Source: Gemmatimonadaceae bacterium
GTDB lineage: Bacteria > Gemmatimonadota > Gemmatimonadetes > Gemmatimonadales > Gemmatimonadaceae
NCBI GenBank assembly: GCA_020846935.1
Contig: JADLCY010000012.1
Location: 1-64,000, forward strand
Reading direction: 5' to 3'
DNA length: 64,000 nucleotides
The position numbers and the translations under genes were made by a program. Positions 25,850 to 35,605 of this stretch are shown here, piece after piece (positions within the stretch are counted from its first letter, which is position 1; each line of letters opens with the position of its first letter). The notes beneath the pieces were generated by a model. That model did no database searches and was not told the DNA's origin. It saw nothing but the letters and a program-made list of their open reading frames with translations.

Positions 25850-27910
25850 ATGAAGCGCGATGCACTCGTGGCCCTCATTGCCACGCTCCCTTCCGCGATG
25901 TTGGCCCAGGACAGCACGGCATCACGCCAGCTGGCTCCGGTCCGCGTGACCGTGACGCGGGACGTCGAGCGATCGACGCTCGACCTGCCCTACAGCCTGT
26001 CGCGGCTCGATCTCGACAGCGCACGCACCGGTGCACGACGCGGTTCACTGACCGACCTGCTCATCGCCGTGCCGGGGCTCGTCGCCTCCAACCGCCACAA
26101 TCCTACGCAGGACCCAAGGGTTTCCGTCCGGGGTTTTGGCGCGCGGTCAGCGTTCGGTATCCGTGGCCTGCGCGTGTTGCGCGATGGCGTGCCGCTCACG
26201 CTGGCCGACGGGCAATCGGCCATCGACTTCGTCGACCTCGAGACGCTGGGGTCTGCCGAGGTGATGCGCGGCGCGGCAGGGGCGTTGTATGGAAATGCCT
26301 CCGGGGGTGTGGTGGCGCTGCGTTCGGAGCCGCTGCCGGTGTCGGGAGCCCGCGGCCGCGTTCGCGGCACGTGGAACGAAGATGCGGCGCGCCTCTCGGG
26401 CGCGGTGGCCGGCGCGCGTGGAGACTGGGCGTGGCAGGGCACGGCCACACGCAACACGGCCGACGGCCCGCGCGACTACGCGCGCTTCCGTTCCACGTCG
26501 GCGCTGGGCGACCTGCAGCGTGTCTTTGGGTCCACCACGGTGCGTGCGCAGCTCACGTGGTACGACACACCGCTGGGTGAGAACCCGGGCGCGGTGACCG
26601 CCGCGGAGCTGGCCGCGAGCCCGGCCATCGCCGACTCGCAGAACATCCGTCGGCGGGCGTCGAAGACCGTGCAGCACACGCAGCTCTCGCTGCTTGCCGA
26701 CCGTGCGTGGCGTGGTGGGAGCGCAAGTGCCACGATGTTCGGAACCCGTCGTGAGCTGTACAACCCACTGGCTTTCGGCATCGTCGGGTTTGACCGACGG
26801 GCGCTGGGGCTGAGTGCGCGCGTCCAGCACGGTGGTGGCGAGGGTGCGACGCTCTGGCGGGTCGCACTTGGCGCCGACCTGCAGTCGCAGCGCGACGATC
26901 GCCGGAACTTCACGAACTGCGCCGGCCTCTCCGGCGCCCAGCGGCCCGTGGCCTCGTGTCCCACGGCGGCGGACCAGGGTGTCGAGACCATCCACCAGCT
27001 GGAGCAGGTCGGGTCGACCGGCCTGTACGCACGCGGCGAGCTGACGCGCGCGGCCGTGACCGTCACCGGGACGTTGCGAGGCGACCGCACCAGCTTCACC
27101 GTCGAGGATCGTCGTACGGCCGGCGCGCCCGAGCAGTCCATCAACATGGGAGCGCTCTCGCCCATGCTTGGCGTCACGGTGAAGGTGCGTCCGCTGACGT
27201 CCGTGTACGCGAACCTGGCCACCTCGTTCGAGACGCCGACCACCACGGAGCTGGCCAACCAGCCGAACGGACAGGGTGGGCTCAACCGTGACCTCGACCC
27301 TCAGCGCGGCCGGACCTTCGAGGTGGGAGCCAAGGGCGTCCTCGGCGGGCGGGTGAGCTATGACGTGTCGCTGTTCGACATTGCCACGACCGATGAGCTG
27401 ATTCCCTTCGAGATCCCCAACTCCGGCGGGCGGCGCTACTTTCGAAATGCCGGCGAAACGTCCAGACGCGGCGTGGAGGTCGGCGTGGCGGCGTCGTTAG
27501 GCGCGGTCGACCTTGGTGCTTCGGTGGCACGGCTCACGTACGAATACGAGACCTTCACCGTGGGCACGGTGGCGCTCGACGGACGGAAGGTGCCTGGCGT
27601 GTCACCGACGACGTCGTCGATGTGGGCGACGGGCCGGCGAGCGTGGGGCTTTGTGACGCTCGAGGCGCAGCAGGGTTCGCGTGCGGCGGTCGACGACGCC
27701 AACGTCAACTGGGCGCCGGGGTGGATCGTGTGGAACACGCGCGTCGGGTTCACCGGACTGCGCGGCGTCGAGCCGGTGGTCGGCGTGGAGAACCTCTTCG
27801 ATCGGACCTGGGTCGCCAACGTCGTCACCAATGCGACCCGCGGACGATTCTTCGAGCCCGGGGCGGGGCGTCGCGTGTACGTCGCGCTCTCACTCCGTCG
27901 CGGCGCGTGA
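25850..27910 (+). CDS. TonB-dependent outer-membrane receptor
   Basis: A 686-residue receptor with a signal peptide ending AMLAQ. A plug domain follows (about 45-160: GSLTDLLIAVPGL, VSVRGFGARSAFGIRGLRVLRDGVPLT, GAAGALYGNASGGVV), then a 22-strand barrel ending in aromatic-rich strands and VYVALSLRRGA. The plug matches siderophore/vitamin receptors of the FecA type; ligand unknown. A TonB box is not obvious. Two unknown genes follow closely on the same strand. Confidence 0.93.
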   Translation: MKRDALVALIATLPSAMLAQDSTASRQLAPVRVTVTRDVERSTLDLPYSLSRLDLDSARTGARRGSLTDLLIAVPGLVASNRHNPTQDPRVSVRGFGARSAFGIRGLRVLRDGVPLTLADGQSAIDFVDLETLGSAEVMRGAAGALYGNASGGVVALRSEPLPVSGARGRVRGTWNEDAARLSGAVAGARGDWAWQGTATRNTADGPRDYARFRSTSALGDLQRVFGSTTVRAQLTWYDTPLGENPGAVTAAELAASPAIADSQNIRRRASKTVQHTQLSLLADRAWRGGSASATMFGTRRELYNPLAFGIVGFDRRALGLSARVQHGGGEGATLWRVALGADLQSQRDDRRNFTNCAGLSGAQRPVASCPTAADQGVETIHQLEQVGSTGLYARGELTRAAVTVTGTLRGDRTSFTVEDRRTAGAPEQSINMGALSPMLGVTVKVRPLTSVYANLATSFETPTTTELANQPNGQGGLNRDLDPQRGRTFEVGAKGVLGGRVSYDVSLFDIATTDELIPFEIPNSGGRRYFRNAGETSRRGVEVGVAASLGAVDLGASVARLTYEYETFTVGTVALDGRKVPGVSPTTSSMWATGRRAWGFVTLEAQQGSRAAVDDANVNWAPGWIVWNTRVGFTGLRGVEPVVGVENLFDRTWVANVVTNATRGRFFEPGAGRRVYVALSLRRGA

Positions 27911-27925
27911 GCGCCGCCGCCTGAA

Positions 27926-28690
27926 ATGACCGACGCACCTTCTGCTCGCATCAACTGGCCGCGACTCGCCGCCGAGGCGGGCGCCATCATCTTCTCGGTG
28001 CTCGCCGCCCTCGCCGTGGATGAATGGCGCGAGTCGCGGCAGGACGCGCAGCGCGTGGAGCGCGCCAAGGAGGAGATCCGCGCCGAGCTCCGCGCGAATC
28101 GCCCGCGGGTACAACGCGCCGCGGTGTACCACGACTCCCTGATCAAGGCGCGCAACGAGGGACGCAACCTGTTCAGCGTCGGTGTCATCCAGCGCAACGT
28201 GTTGCCGCGCGACCTCTCCAACGGGCGTGTGCTGCTCGACGCCGTGCACCGCGCCCTGGAGCAACGGGGCATGTCGTTCGAATCACGGGGCACCATTCGC
28301 CGCGTCAACGACACCACGTTCTTCATCTCCCTCGGCACCGACCGCGGCCAGGCGCGGGTTCGACCCGAAGGGCTGGCCCTGCTGCTCGAGGACGGCCTGG
28401 CGCTGCGCTCGGCATTCATCCGCAACGTCGCGTGGGAGACGATGCAGGCCACGCAGGCCACCATGCACATGGACTTCGAGCTGGTGAGCCAGGCGTCGGA
28501 AGTCTATCAGTTGCAGCGCGGTTACCTCTCGGCGACTCAGGTCGCCGTCAACCTGCTGTACTCCGCACGGCTCGACACCGGCGTGCTCTACGACCTCCTG
28601 TCGTTTGAGCAGAGCCTCCTGCGCGCGTACGACCGCCTGGAGCGGCGGCTCGGCGACACGACGGCCTCTTCTTCCGGGGATTCCACATGA
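27926..28690 (+). CDS. membrane-anchored protein of unknown function
   Basis: A 254-residue protein with one N-terminal membrane helix (about 14-30, AGAIIFSVLAALAVDEWRE) followed by a charged, mostly helical region with likely coiled-coil character (DAQRVERAKEEIRAELRAN). I recognise no catalytic motif. It begins 15 bp after the TonB receptor stop and overlaps the next gene by an ATGA, so the three genes probably form an operon. Confidence 0.75.
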   Translation: MTDAPSARINWPRLAAEAGAIIFSVLAALAVDEWRESRQDAQRVERAKEEIRAELRANRPRVQRAAVYHDSLIKARNEGRNLFSVGVIQRNVLPRDLSNGRVLLDAVHRALEQRGMSFESRGTIRRVNDTTFFISLGTDRGQARVRPEGLALLLEDGLALRSAFIRNVAWETMQATQATMHMDFELVSQASEVYQLQRGYLSATQVAVNLLYSARLDTGVLYDLLSFEQSLLRAYDRLERRLGDTTASSSGDST

Positions 28691-29298
28691 TCCGGCTGCG
28701 ATTCGCGGGTGTGGCGCTTGTCATCGCGGCCGGCTGCAACCGGTCGCCCTCGGAGCGCGATCCCGACATCACCCGGTTGCAGATCGAACTCATGCGGCGG
28801 GCCACCGCCGACCAGGCGATCCGCGACACCGCCTTCGGCAAGGGACTCGCGCTCGATCCGGCGACGATCGCGCGCATGGAGCAGATCGACGTGCAGAACA
28901 CGACGTGGCTCAAGGACCAGATGCGCACGCGCGGCTGGCCATCGGCCGCCCTGGTGGGCAAGGCCGCGAGCGATGCCGCGCTGCTGATCGTTCAGCACGC
29001 CGTGCATGACCGCGCCTTTCAGCGAATGGTGCTGGACACGGTCACGCGCGCCTTCGAGCGTGGTGAAGTCGACGGGCGGGCGTACGCCTTGCTCTACGAT
29101 CGCGTGCAGACGCAGGCGGGCGAAAAGCAGCGATACGGAACCCAGGCCAAGCTGAGCAATCGCCAGCTGGTGTTCGAGCCCATGGAAGACTCGTCCCGGG
29201 TGGACTCCCTGCGCGCCACCGTGGGCCTGCCCCCGCTCGCGGTGTACCGCCGGACCCTCGACTCGGTGTACTTCGGCAAGCAGTCACCCCGCCCCTGA
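28687..29298 (+). CDS. DUF6624 lipoprotein
   Basis: A 203-residue protein with an N-terminal hydrophobic leader ending VIAAGC, a lipobox. The mature domain shows the DUF6624 pattern: TTWLKDQMRTRGWPSAALVG, LLIVQHAVHDRAFQ, YALLYDRVQTQAGEKQRYGTQ and a C-terminal RATVGLPPLAVY. Function of the family is unknown. Translationally coupled to the preceding gene. Confidence 0.85.
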   Translation: MIRLRFAGVALVIAAGCNRSPSERDPDITRLQIELMRRATADQAIRDTAFGKGLALDPATIARMEQIDVQNTTWLKDQMRTRGWPSAALVGKAASDAALLIVQHAVHDRAFQRMVLDTVTRAFERGEVDGRAYALLYDRVQTQAGEKQRYGTQAKLSNRQLVFEPMEDSSRVDSLRATVGLPPLAVYRRTLDSVYFGKQSPRP

Positions 29299-29369
29299 GC
29301 CCGGCTTCTCCCGGACCGGCGTCGTCGCTCGGACTAGCCAATAGGGGCGAGCGTCGATAGCTCTCCGCC

Positions 29370-30344
29370 ATGGAATTCAATCCCTCCGAATACGAGACGC
29401 GCGCAAAAATCGAGGTGCTCGCCGACCTGGAGCCCGACGTCGTCGAGCTCATGGCGACCCACGAAGCCAAGCGCATCCTGTGGTTCCCGAGCGAGCTGCT
29501 GTCCCCGCTCCCCGATACGGACCCGGATGCGCACGTCAAGGCGCTCCGCGAACGCGCCGAGGGCATCTCGCTGCCGGCGCGCGTGGCGCTTTGCCTGAAT
29601 ACGCTGACCGAAGAAGGTCTCCCCCACTTCCACCGCATCATCTCCAACTACCTCGGCGCCGACTCGATCTGGGCGAAGTGGAACAACCTGTGGACCGCCG
29701 AAGAGGACCGTCACGGCGCGATCCTGCACGACTACACGCGCGACAGCCGCATCCTCGACAACCCCGTCATGGAGCGCATGCAGTTCGAATACCTGCGCGC
29801 GGGGTTCGAGCCGCAGTGGGACAAGGATCCGTACCGCGTGTTCGTGTACACGACGCTGCAGGAACGCGCGACGCAGGTCAGTCACGCCAATACCGGGCGC
29901 GTCGCCGGGGAGCACGAGCCGACGATCGCCACCGTGTTGTCCAACGTGGCCAAGGAAGAGGCGCGCCACTACGTCTTCTATCGCGAGATCTTCAAGCGCG
30001 TCCTCGCGCGTGATCCCAACCGCGCGCTCGATTCGGCGGCGCACCTCATGCCATCGATCGACATGCCGGGCGTGAACATGCCGCACTTCCGCGAGATGGC
30101 CGACGTGATCCGCCGGGCCGGTATCTATGGACCGCGCGACTACCTGCGCATCGTCGAAGACGCCATTCGGTTCTGGGCGATCGACGCGCTGACCGGCCTC
30201 AACGAAATGGGCAAGAAGGCGCAGGAGAAGATCCTCGCCATCCCCCAGCGGCTCGAGCGCGTCGCCGACATGATGGAAACCCGCAGCCGGGCAAAGACCT
30301 TCTCGTTCCAGGTGACGTTCGCCCGCGAGTTCGAAATGGGCTGA
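29370..30344 (+). CDS. acyl-ACP desaturase (di-iron)
   Basis: A 324-residue soluble desaturase of the plant-type stearoyl-ACP family, which inserts a double bond into acyl chains carried on ACP using O2 and reduced ferredoxin. Two di-iron helices are visible: TAEEDRHG (ExxH type) near residues 109-116 and AKEEARHY near 195-202, plus the earlier helix Glu in LNTLTEEGLPHFHR. It probably sets membrane unsaturation. It is convergent with the HupE gene across a hairpin. Confidence 0.92.
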   Translation: MEFNPSEYETRAKIEVLADLEPDVVELMATHEAKRILWFPSELLSPLPDTDPDAHVKALRERAEGISLPARVALCLNTLTEEGLPHFHRIISNYLGADSIWAKWNNLWTAEEDRHGAILHDYTRDSRILDNPVMERMQFEYLRAGFEPQWDKDPYRVFVYTTLQERATQVSHANTGRVAGEHEPTIATVLSNVAKEEARHYVFYREIFKRVLARDPNRALDSAAHLMPSIDMPGVNMPHFREMADVIRRAGIYGPRDYLRIVEDAIRFWAIDALTGLNEMGKKAQEKILAIPQRLERVADMMETRSRAKTFSFQVTFAREFEMG

Positions 30345-30354
30345 TGGCCCGGCG

Positions 30355-30386
30355 CGTGACGCGCTGCCTAACGCAGGCGCGTCACG
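30355..30386. terminator. hairpin between convergent desaturase and HupE genes
   Basis: CGTGACGCGCTGC (30355-30367) pairs with GCAGGCGCGTCACG (30373-30386) except for one bulged G, with CTAAC in the loop. It covers the stop codon of the HupE gene and lies 10 bp past the desaturase stop, so it could terminate both. The loop includes the recurrent octamer GCCTAACG at 30366-30373. Confidence 0.7.
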
Positions 30387-30976
30387 AGCATCTGCAGGCC
30401 CACGAGCGCCGCGGCGAGCGAGAGTGCGATCGTCCACCACCGGCGTCGCACGCCGACCCGTTCGGCCACGACGCTCAGGGCCAGTGCGGCCGCAACGATG
30501 GCGAGCTGGCCCACCTCGAGACCGAGGTTGAACCCGAGGAGCGGCACCACGAGCCGCTCCTCCGTGCCCAGCACCGTGCGCAGAAAGTTCGAGAAGCCAA
30601 GACCGTGGATCAGGCCGAAGAACGCCGCCATGAGCCATGGCGCCCCCATGGCCGGAGCTGGGGCCGGGGCCGTCGACGGTCGCCCGCTTTGTTCTGAAAC
30701 GGCCGCGAGCAGACCACGCGTGCCGGTCACCAGGATAGTGGATGCGATGAGCGGCTCGACGACCCGAGGGGTCGCATGCACCACGTCCAGGGTTGCCAGA
30801 AGGAGCGTGAGCGAGTGCCCGGCCGTGAAGGCGGTCACGAGCACCAGGAGCCGTCGCCACTCCCTCGAGCGGTAGCCTGCCGTCAGCGCCACGACAAAGG
30901 CGATATGATCGTACCCCTGCAGGTCGGCGATATGGTCGATGCCGAGGCGGAGGTAAGTCGCGAACTCGGAGAACAT
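30368..30976 (-). CDS. HupE/UreJ-family membrane protein
   Basis: A 202-residue protein with about six membrane spans. Family motifs: LGIDHIADLQGYDHIAFV, AFTAGHSLTLLLA and GLIHGLGFSNFL. HupE/UreJ proteins are nickel or cobalt permeases associated with hydrogenase and urease, but many distant members stand alone as here, and no hydrogenase or urease gene is in the window. ATG 30976 is used; an upstream TTG adds three residues. Confidence 0.86.
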   Translation of the reverse strand: MFSEFATYLRLGIDHIADLQGYDHIAFVVALTAGYRSREWRRLLVLVTAFTAGHSLTLLLATLDVVHATPRVVEPLIASTILVTGTRGLLAAVSEQSGRPSTAPAPAPAMGAPWLMAAFFGLIHGLGFSNFLRTVLGTEERLVVPLLGFNLGLEVGQLAIVAAALALSVVAERVGVRRRWWTIALSLAAALVGLQMLVTRLR

Positions 30977-31089
30977 CGGCGCCAAATCAGGGACTCAATC
31001 CTGCGCGCGCCAGTCCCTGAAACGGCGAACCTCACCGGAGATCCCGATGAGGTTCGTTGGCGGCGCGAAAGTGATCCGTAAGTGACGCT

Positions 31090-31674
31090 TTACTGGCGAT
31101 CGTCTCGTCGCGGCCGGCGGTCGCGACCGATATCGCCCGGCCGCGCCCACTGGCGTCGGCGATCGCCATCGTGCCAGGCCCGCCCCGAGCCGCGCGCGCC
31201 CCTTGGGCCCTGCATCGGGTTCCGGACCATGGCGTTCCGGCGCTCGCCAATTCGCCAGCCCTGCACCTTGCCGCGCTGCGTACTGTCGAGCACGGCAAGC
31301 GCGAGCGAGCGCCCCGCCGAGTCGCTCTGGCGCAGGTTGCCACCGCGGGTCCGGGCCATTCGGGCCCGCAAACTATCGCGCTCCGTGCCGGACAGTCGGC
31401 AGGGATTGCGGTTGGCACACACGGAGTCGCGCTGGCGGGTCATCTGTTCCATGAAGGACCGTCGCTGGGCGACCTGGGACCGTTCGATGGAATCGAGCCG
31501 GGCGACCTGCCTCGGCGTGAGCTCCAGCTCTCGGCGGGCGTCGAGGAGCGCGGACGCCGAGATCGGGGGAAGGGTGCCGCCGTCGCGACCGGCCCTGCGG
31601 CGCGCCTGTCCCTCCGCGGGGAGCAGGGGCAGCGCGAGGACCGACGCGACGAGCAGCGTTCGGGAAACATGCAT
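31090..31674 (-). CDS. exported Spy/CpxP-like (LTxxQ) protein
   Basis: A 194-residue periplasmic protein; signal peptide ends AEGQA. The core ELTPRQVARLDSIERSQVAQ is the LTxxQ-type helix of Spy/CpxP chaperones and metal-stress proteins, followed by helical, Arg-rich sequence. The last 40 residues are a low-complexity basic tail rich in Arg, Gly and Asp. It is divergent from a TonB receptor that itself ends in a similar domain. Confidence 0.75.
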   Translation of the reverse strand: MHVSRTLLVASVLALPLLPAEGQARRRAGRDGGTLPPISASALLDARRELELTPRQVARLDSIERSQVAQRRSFMEQMTRQRDSVCANRNPCRLSGTERDSLRARMARTRGGNLRQSDSAGRSLALAVLDSTQRGKVQGWRIGERRNAMVRNPMQGPRGARGSGRAWHDGDRRRQWARPGDIGRDRRPRRDDRQ

Positions 31675-31691
31675 GGGGGAATCCTCCGAAA

Positions 31692-31747
31692 GGCTAACAG
31701 TGTGATGTTCATCCGTCCGACGTCCGGACGTCGGGTGCTGTTAAGCC
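31692..31747. promoter_or_regulatory. nested inverted repeats in a divergent promoter region
   Basis: CCGACGTCCGGACGTCGG at 31717-31734 is a perfect 18-bp palindrome. It is enclosed by GGCTAACAG (31692-31700) and CTGTTAAGCC (31738-31747), which are complementary except for one inserted A. The structure lies between the starts of the Spy-like gene and the TonB receptor, so it is a candidate shared operator. Confidence 0.6.
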
Positions 31748-31840
31748 GTGTCCCGGCCGAGCCGTCGCGTGTTAACGAATCGGGTCGAGGGTGGTCTACC
31801 TGTGGCTGGTTTCCCCCCAACTACCAGATCACGACGTTCC

Positions 31841-34800
31841 ATGCGTCCCCTACGACCTTTCGTGCGCGCGGTTCTGCTCGGCCTCGGTGCCGCGACACTT
31901 CCGAGCATGGCGCTGGCCCAGATCGGGGCCACGACGGACATCATCACCGGCGTTGTCCGGCGTACCGAGGGAAACCTTCCCATCGAGAGCGCGCAGATCG
32001 AGGTGACCTCGATCGAGACGACCATCACGCGGAGAGCGCGGACCAACGCGCAGGGCAAGTTCACCGTCCTCTTTCCCGATGGTGGTGGCCAGTATCGGGT
32101 GACGGCCAGGGCACTCGGCCTGGCCCCGCAGGTCAAGGGCGTGCAACGCGTGGCCGACGAGGATCGGCTGGTCGTGGACTTCACGCTGACGTCGAACCCC
32201 ACGGTGTTGAGCGCGGTGAACGTTCAGGCGCGCCAGGACGTTCCGAGGGACAACGATCGGCCGACGCCCGGGTCGCAGGAGCGCACCGTGAACACCGACC
32301 AGGCGGCGCGTCTCGCGATCGACGCCAGTGACCTCACGCAGCTCGCCCTGCTGTCGCCTGGGCTCGTTGCCATCGGTGGATCGGATTCCAGTGGCGCTGC
32401 GTTTTCGGTGGCGGGCCTGTCCCCGGACGCGAACAACATCACGCTCGACGGCATGTCGTTCGGATCATCGACGGTGCCACAGGAGGCCGTGCGTAGCACC
32501 CGAGTGCAGACCTCCAACTTCGACGTGTCACGCGGCCAGTTCTCGGGTGGCCTGATCTCGTCGACGTCGCGCGGCGGGTCCAACCGGATGCAGGGCAACT
32601 TCACGTATTCCCTCCGCGACCGCGACCTTGCCGTCGAGGGCGAGGATCCGAGCCCGGCCGCGCAGGGCTACACACAGAACCAGTTCTCGGGCGGGTTTGG
32701 CGGCCCGATCGTGCGTGACAAGCTCTTCTACTTTGGCGCGCTGCAGCTTCGCCGCCGGAATGACGTGGTGTCGTCGCTCGCCAACTCCGACGCACTCACC
32801 CTCGAGCGCTTTGGCGTCAGTTCGGACTCGGTGTCGCGCTTCACGCAGCTCCTGAGCGGCGCCGGGGTGCAGCCCTTCGGCGTGCTCGCGGACGATCGCC
32901 TGTCGGACAACTATTCGGGGCTGCTGCGCCTCGACTACCTCACGGATGCCGGTCACACGATCACGCTGCGCGGCGACTGGCGGATGAGCGACACCGACCC
33001 AAACCGGATCGGCCCGCTTTCGCTCCCGCAGACCGGCGGCATCAACCACAGCTCCGGCCTCGGCATCATGGCGACGGTGACGTCGAACTTTGCCGGGCGA
33101 TTCCTCAACGAGTTCAAGTTCTACGTTTCTCGCGACGAAAACACCGGGACGCCGTTCATCCGCATACCGCAGGGCCGCGTGCAGGTGCAGTCCCGCTTCG
33201 ACGACGCCCAGACGGGCATCGCGACGCTGACGTTCGGTGGCAACACCGGCCTGCCGCAGCAGGGAAAGAACACCGGACTCGAAGCGACCAACGAAGTGTC
33301 GTGGGTCTCTGGCGGCCACCGCTTCAAGCTCGGTGCGCTGGTCAGCAGCACTGCGTTCACGCAGGACGTGACCTCCAACCGGTGGGGGACCTACTCGTTC
33401 AACACGCTGGCGGACTTCGAGGCGGGCGTGCCGGCGAGCTACACGCGCACGCTGACGCCGCGTCTGCGCGAGGGCCAGGGCACGAACATCAACCTGTACC
33501 TCGGCGACACGTGGCGCGTGAACCGCGCGTGGCAGCTCACGTATGGCGTTCGTGGTGAGGGATCGGTCTTTGGCAAGACGCCGCAATACAACCCGGACGT
33601 GGAGCAGAAGTTCGGCTATCGCACTGACGAGGTGCCGACCGACCTTCGCGTCAGCCCTCGCGTCGGATTCACGTGGCAAATCGGATTGCCTCAGCCGCGC
33701 GGGGGCGCCGGTGGCCAGGGCGGCGGGCCGGGCGGCGGTGGGTTCCAGTTCAAGGGTCAGCCGCGCCTCACGCTGCGTGGCGGCATCGGCGAGTTCCGGT
33801 CGGCGCCATCGACCAGTCTGGTGGCGAGCGCCGCCGGAGCGACCGGCCTGCCCAACAACGAGTCGCAGCTCATCTGCATCGGATCGTTGGTCCCGACGCC
33901 GGACTGGGGCCGCTTTGTCACGGATCCGGGCAGCATTCCGACGTCATGCCTCGACGGCGGCAACCAGTTCGTCCCGACGGCGCGGCCCAACGTCACCGTC
34001 TTCGGCGACGACTTCTCGGCGTCCCGCGCCTGGCGCGGCTCGCTCGGAGCCAGCAAGCGGTACTTCGATCGCATCAACGTGAGCGTCGATCTCTCGTACG
34101 CCCGCGGTGTCGCGCAGACCGGCTACCTCGACGCGAACCTCAACGCGAACTCGCAGTTCACGATGGCGAACGAAGGGGGGCGGCCGGTGTTCGTGCCGGC
34201 ATCGACGATCGTCCCGGTTTCCGGCGCGACCACGATGCTCGCCTCCCGCAACGATCCGGCGTACGGCCAGGTGCTGGTGACGCGCTCGGACCTGTCCAGC
34301 GAGTCGAAGCAGGCGACCTTCTCGGTCGGTGGCTTTCTGCGCCGGGGCGCGAACTTCAACCTGTCGTATACGCTGGCGCGGGCGCGCGACGAGGGTTCGG
34401 GCGGCGGCGGCGGTGGCTTCGGCGGGTTTGGTGGCGGTGGCGGCGGCGCTAACTTCGGCGGACCCACCACGGCCGGCAACCCCAACGAGCGCGAATGGTC
34501 GCGGTCGAGCTTCGAGCGCCGGCACGTCTTCACGGCGCAGATGAACTATCCGTTCAGTCTGGGCGTTGAGCTCACGGCGTTCGGTCGGCTCACCTCGGGC
34601 TCGCCATTCACGCCCATGGTGGGCGGCGACATCAACGGCGACGGCTCGCGCAACGACCGTGCGTTCCTGTTCAACCCGGCGACGACGAGCGATCCGGCGG
34701 TGGCGGCCGGCATGACGCGACTCCTCGGCGCCGTCCCGGCCTCGGTGCGCAGCTGCCTGACGAGTCAGCTCGGCGGCGTCGCGCAACGCAACAGCTGCTT

Positions 34801-35596
34801 CGGCATGTGGCAACCCTCGCTCGACCTGCAGCTCAACTGGCGCCCCAACCTGCTCGGTCTCAATCGCCGGCTCGCCGTATCGTTCATGACGGTGAACTTC
34901 CTTGGCGGCCTCGACGAACTGCTGCACGGCGCCAATGGTCTCCGCGGGTGGGGGCAGTTCCGCGGACAGGACAACACGCTGCTCTACGTGCGTGGATTCG
35001 ACGCTGCGACGAACAACTACAAGTACGAGGTCAACGAGCGCTTCGGCGCGACGCGCAACGGCGCCAACGGAATCCAGGTGCCGTTCCAGATCGGCATCCA
35101 GGCGCGCTACACGCTCGGTCCCGATCGCATGCGCGACATGATCAACGGCATGATCCGCGGTGGTGGCGGCGGTGGTCGTCCGGGCTTTGGTGGCGGCCCG
35201 AACGCGGCCACGCCGGGGACGAACGCAGCCGGCGGCCCCGGTGGCGGTGCCGGCGGGTTCGGCGGGATGAACTTCAACCCGGCCAGTCAGATCATCCAGC
35301 TCAAGGATTCGCTCGGACTCTCCGCTGAGCAGGTGGCGAAGCTGCAGCCCATCGCGGACTCCGTGACCAGGCGCAACACGGTGCTCAGCGAAGAGTTTCA
35401 GAAGATGCAGCGCGACGCCGGCGCCAATCCCGACATGGGTGCGCTGATGGGTCGCATGCAGCCGCGCTTCCAGGCGATGCAGAGGGAGAACGAAGCCACC
35501 ATGAAGGCGATCGAGGCGATCCTCACGCCCGAGCAGTGGGCCAAGGTGCCGCCGCCCGTGCGCAACGGCGGGCGGCAGGCTCGGCCCAGAGGATAG
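31841..35596 (+). CDS. TonB-dependent receptor with carboxypeptidase-regulatory domain and Spy-like C-terminal tail
   Basis: A 1251-residue outer-membrane protein. Signal peptide ends SMALAQ; about residues 30-110 form a carboxypeptidase-regulatory-like beta-sandwich (TGVVRRTEGNLPIESAQIEV); a plug follows with VAGLSPDANNITLDGMSFG; then a large barrel to about 1110. Gly-rich loops interrupt it (near 625 and 850) and another Gly/Pro linker follows it. The final ~85 residues are soluble and helical: LKDSLGLSAEQVAKLQPIAD ... AILTPEQWAKV, a Spy/LTxxQ-like domain that would lie past the last barrel strand. Such tails are not usual for receptors. ATG 31841 begins the signal peptide. Ligand unknown. 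Confidence 0.9.
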   Translation: MRPLRPFVRAVLLGLGAATLPSMALAQIGATTDIITGVVRRTEGNLPIESAQIEVTSIETTITRRARTNAQGKFTVLFPDGGGQYRVTARALGLAPQVKGVQRVADEDRLVVDFTLTSNPTVLSAVNVQARQDVPRDNDRPTPGSQERTVNTDQAARLAIDASDLTQLALLSPGLVAIGGSDSSGAAFSVAGLSPDANNITLDGMSFGSSTVPQEAVRSTRVQTSNFDVSRGQFSGGLISSTSRGGSNRMQGNFTYSLRDRDLAVEGEDPSPAAQGYTQNQFSGGFGGPIVRDKLFYFGALQLRRRNDVVSSLANSDALTLERFGVSSDSVSRFTQLLSGAGVQPFGVLADDRLSDNYSGLLRLDYLTDAGHTITLRGDWRMSDTDPNRIGPLSLPQTGGINHSSGLGIMATVTSNFAGRFLNEFKFYVSRDENTGTPFIRIPQGRVQVQSRFDDAQTGIATLTFGGNTGLPQQGKNTGLEATNEVSWVSGGHRFKLGALVSSTAFTQDVTSNRWGTYSFNTLADFEAGVPASYTRTLTPRLREGQGTNINLYLGDTWRVNRAWQLTYGVRGEGSVFGKTPQYNPDVEQKFGYRTDEVPTDLRVSPRVGFTWQIGLPQPRGGAGGQGGGPGGGGFQFKGQPRLTLRGGIGEFRSAPSTSLVASAAGATGLPNNESQLICIGSLVPTPDWGRFVTDPGSIPTSCLDGGNQFVPTARPNVTVFGDDFSASRAWRGSLGASKRYFDRINVSVDLSYARGVAQTGYLDANLNANSQFTMANEGGRPVFVPASTIVPVSGATTMLASRNDPAYGQVLVTRSDLSSESKQATFSVGGFLRRGANFNLSYTLARARDEGSGGGGGGFGGFGGGGGGANFGGPTTAGNPNEREWSRSSFERRHVFTAQMNYPFSLGVELTAFGRLTSGSPFTPMVGGDINGDGSRNDRAFLFNPATTSDPAVAAGMTRLLGAVPASVRSCLTSQLGGVAQRNSCFGMWQPSLDLQLNWRPNLLGLNRRLAVSFMTVNFLGGLDELLHGANGLRGWGQFRGQDNTLLYVRGFDAATNNYKYEVNERFGATRNGANGIQVPFQIGIQARYTLGPDRMRDMINGMIRGGGGGGRPGFGGGPNAATPGTNAAGGPGGGAGGFGGMNFNPASQIIQLKDSLGLSAEQVAKLQPIADSVTRRNTVLSEEFQKMQRDAGANPDMGALMGRMQPRFQAMQRENEATMKAIEAILTPEQWAKVPPPVRNGGRQARPRG

Positions 35597-35605
35597 GGCG
35601 CACGC

